The notes under the pieces are model-generated. The model was not told the DNA's origin. It saw nothing but the letters and a program-made list of their open reading frames with translations, and searched no databases. Source: Ricinus communis (taxonomy: Eukaryota; Streptophyta; Magnoliopsida; Malpighiales; Euphorbiaceae). Taken from it: a stretch of 64,000 bases of DNA. Shown here one piece after another: positions 61,966 to 64,000 of this stretch. The position numbers and the translations under genes were made by a program. Positions within the stretch are counted from its first letter, which is position 1, and every line of letters starts with the position of its first letter. The DNA is taken from NCBI RefSeq assembly GCF_019578655.1, contig NC_063262.1:8005582-8069581 (forward strand), given 5' to 3'.

Positions 61966-62560
61966 ATGGAGCTTGCTTTTTGGAGTGGTGGCTTGACAAC
62001 TGTGGTTTTGGCGAAAAAGTTGATAGTTAATACTATCATCGAGGATCCTATTCAAATAATCCTCACAAGTTATGGAGAGATTAAATTGTCGCATGAGAAG
62101 TGCAGATTACTGAGGTATAGAGGTATTCAACCTAATCGTGTTTTTAGTTAGTGCCCTCCCTGTGAAGGCAAAGTAAAATTGAATATTGATGGTTGCTTAT
62201 ATTAGGATTAAAAGGTGAGCAGTTGCAAGGAGGGTGCTTCGAGATTGGAGAGAAAATTGGCTTATGGGATTCACGAATTTTATTGAGAGCTATTCTCCCC
62301 TTGATGCTGAGTTATGGGGTATCTTGTTAGGGCTTAATATGGCTTGGTGTAATGGTCATAGAAGAATTTTTCTTAAGATCGACTCTCCATTAAGTATGGA
62401 GTTTATGTATGATAGTAGAGCTATTTATGGTTCAACTAGAGAGATTGTGTGAAGGGATCCAAAAACTTCTTTCACAGGAATGGGATGTCGGTTGCGTTAT
62501 ATCCATCGTGAAGCTAATGAATGTGGACATTTGATGACAAAATCTGTTATGGGTCATGAT
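61966..62560 (+). pseudogene. LINE RNase H relic
   Basis: The plus strand reads KVKLNIDGC (about 62170-62197, first aspartate). Another frame then gives SPLDAELWGILLGLNMAW and IFLKIDSPLSMEF (62234-62452), the E and second D motifs. Near 62480-62530 a third frame reads WDVG then EANECG, the degenerate C-terminal motif. Three frames are involved, so it is a pseudogene. Confidence 0.75.
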
Positions 62561-62639
62561 GTTGGTTTCAGATTATATTTAAGCCCCCTAGAGAGCTTCT
62601 GCTATTAGGATTTTAATTTCTGCTAGGTGAGCTTACATA

Positions 62640-63828
62640 TTTAATAACAGTTATAATAACATCTGCATTATTTAGTTCGTGATTTCTTCAAGGATAAGTG
62701 TGCTAATCTCGTTTTTTTTCTTAGTTTTTCTTCTTGTGCCTGCCCCTTTCCTAAAAAAAAAGAACTAATTATAAAGGAGAAAGGCCATAACTAAAAACTA
62801 CAGGAGGATCCTGATGATGCATTTTGCACGCCTATCCATTAAATTATAAAAAAACTATTTTTTATTTTTTAAATTAAAATACGTGTATGTTCTATAATAC
62901 ATTTTATCTTTCTTTATATTTAACTTTTATTATAGAAAAAGAAAAAATATAACTTTTAAAAAAATAATAAAATAGTTTCAAGAGTTAATTTTTTATTTAT
63001 TTTTTTAATATATATTTTAATTTTTTACACGTGAGATTTTTATTTTGACATAAATATTTGAATTTAACACATATAATTCAAACTTAAATTGTAATTTTAT
63101 AATTTATTTATCAATAAATAAATATTTTCATTAAATATTAATTTTAATCTTAAAAGTAATATATTAATAATATATCAACTAATAAATAATTTTCTAATTA
63201 GATAATGATACTAATTTTATTTTAAAAAATAACATATTAATTATATTTTAATATCATATTAACCAATAAATTAATTTCTAAATTAACTAATAATTCTAAT
63301 TCTAAAAAATAACATCTTAAATTATATTTTTAATATTATATTTATTAATAAATTAATTTTTAATTACATAATAATGTTTTAAGCTAAAAATGGTTATATG
63401 AATTATATTTAGTATTAATTTATATAATACTAAAATTAAATAATAAATATTAATAATTTTTAATATAATAATATTAATATTTAATTTTAATATTTTAATA
63501 ATTAATATAGTATTAAATTTATTAAATTCTTAATTTTATGTTATTGCATAATAAAAACTTTAAAACATATTTAAAGATTTACTATTATTTTTTAAATATT
63601 ATAATTAATATTAAATTATATTATCAATTTAATTTTATAATCAAAATAATAATTACATGCGTGCAATACATAAATAAATAAGTAGTTAAATTTAAAAAAT
63701 AAAATCATAATTTTTAAGAAATTTTAGAAGTAATAATGAATTAAGAAATCTCTTTAAATTCTAATATTTTAGATATATTTCATATAATGTAATAAAAAAA
63801 CATATGATTTAAAAGCTTGTTTGTAACG
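62640..63828. other. Very AT-rich sequence
   Basis: Composed almost only of A/T words with no coding frame or element ends recognised. Confidence 0.5.
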
Positions 63829-64000
63829 CTCTCTACTTAAAATATTTTTTCAGGTATAACATATTTGTACCGTATCTAACGGTCTAAGCGTAACACACAT
63901 GAACAGAATTCCACACGCTTGACCAATTTATAACCAACAAACGCTAGTTCATAGAGAACAATTGTCAACCAACATACAAGGGTGCAATCCCAAACGGCGG
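63829..64000 (+). repeat. Possible LTR start cut by the window edge
   Basis: Base composition changes sharply at TGTAACGCTCTCTACTTAAAA, which resembles the TGTAACGCCC starts of plant gypsy LTRs. Only 172 bp are visible, so neither the far end nor coding sequence can be checked. Confidence 0.3.

Overview
This window looks like nuclear DNA from a dicot plant. It is AT-rich, has two intron-rich genes with clear plant relatives, and is filled with plant-type transposable elements. No species assignment is attempted. No rRNA, functional tRNA gene, CRISPR array, organellar insertion or pararetrovirus was recognised.

Two cellular genes could be modelled exon by exon. On the minus strand (9039-15570) a 14-exon gene encodes a 368-residue protein matching the plant-specific HEAT INTOLERANT 4 (HIT4) family, which in Arabidopsis is needed for heat-induced loosening of heterochromatin. 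On the plus strand (39092-43944) a 10-exon gene encodes a 495-residue AWS-SET-postSET histone methyltransferase of the ASHH1/SDG26 type. One of its introns needs a GC-AG splice pair, and another carries a MITE.

The rest is mostly mobile DNA, with several insertions resolved to the base. (1) A decayed Ty1/copia element, 2288-7352, minus strand, TSD AATTT, carries a four-copy 176-bp tandem repeat and an array of AGTTCTTCAAGAACT palindromes. (2) A MULE, 19575-29813, has ~185-bp TIRs and a perfect 9-bp TSD AAATATTAA. It was split by a Ty3/gypsy element, 20253-27229, minus strand, TSD AAATT. (3) A solo LTR, 34844-36089, has TSD TGTAA. (4) A LINE relic on the plus strand, about 47380-54330, was split inside its reverse transcriptase by a second copia element, 47506-52089, minus strand. 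(5) Two Tourist-like MITEs have TAA duplications (41403-41859 and 56693-57299), with a probable third copy at 32577-33005. (6) There are tRNA-derived SINE-like sequences near 16.85 and 61.55 kb, RNase H relics of LINEs at 44.6, 60.9 and 62.2 kb, and several weaker LTR-like relics.

No wholly new system is evident. The least explained stretch is a GC-richer island at about 58.05-58.37 kb with three CACGTG boxes, a TTCTAGAA site and a TATAAAA box but no recognisable downstream coding region. Exon limits were read by eye from splice signals and reading-frame continuity. Family assignments rest on recalled motifs, not on database searches.
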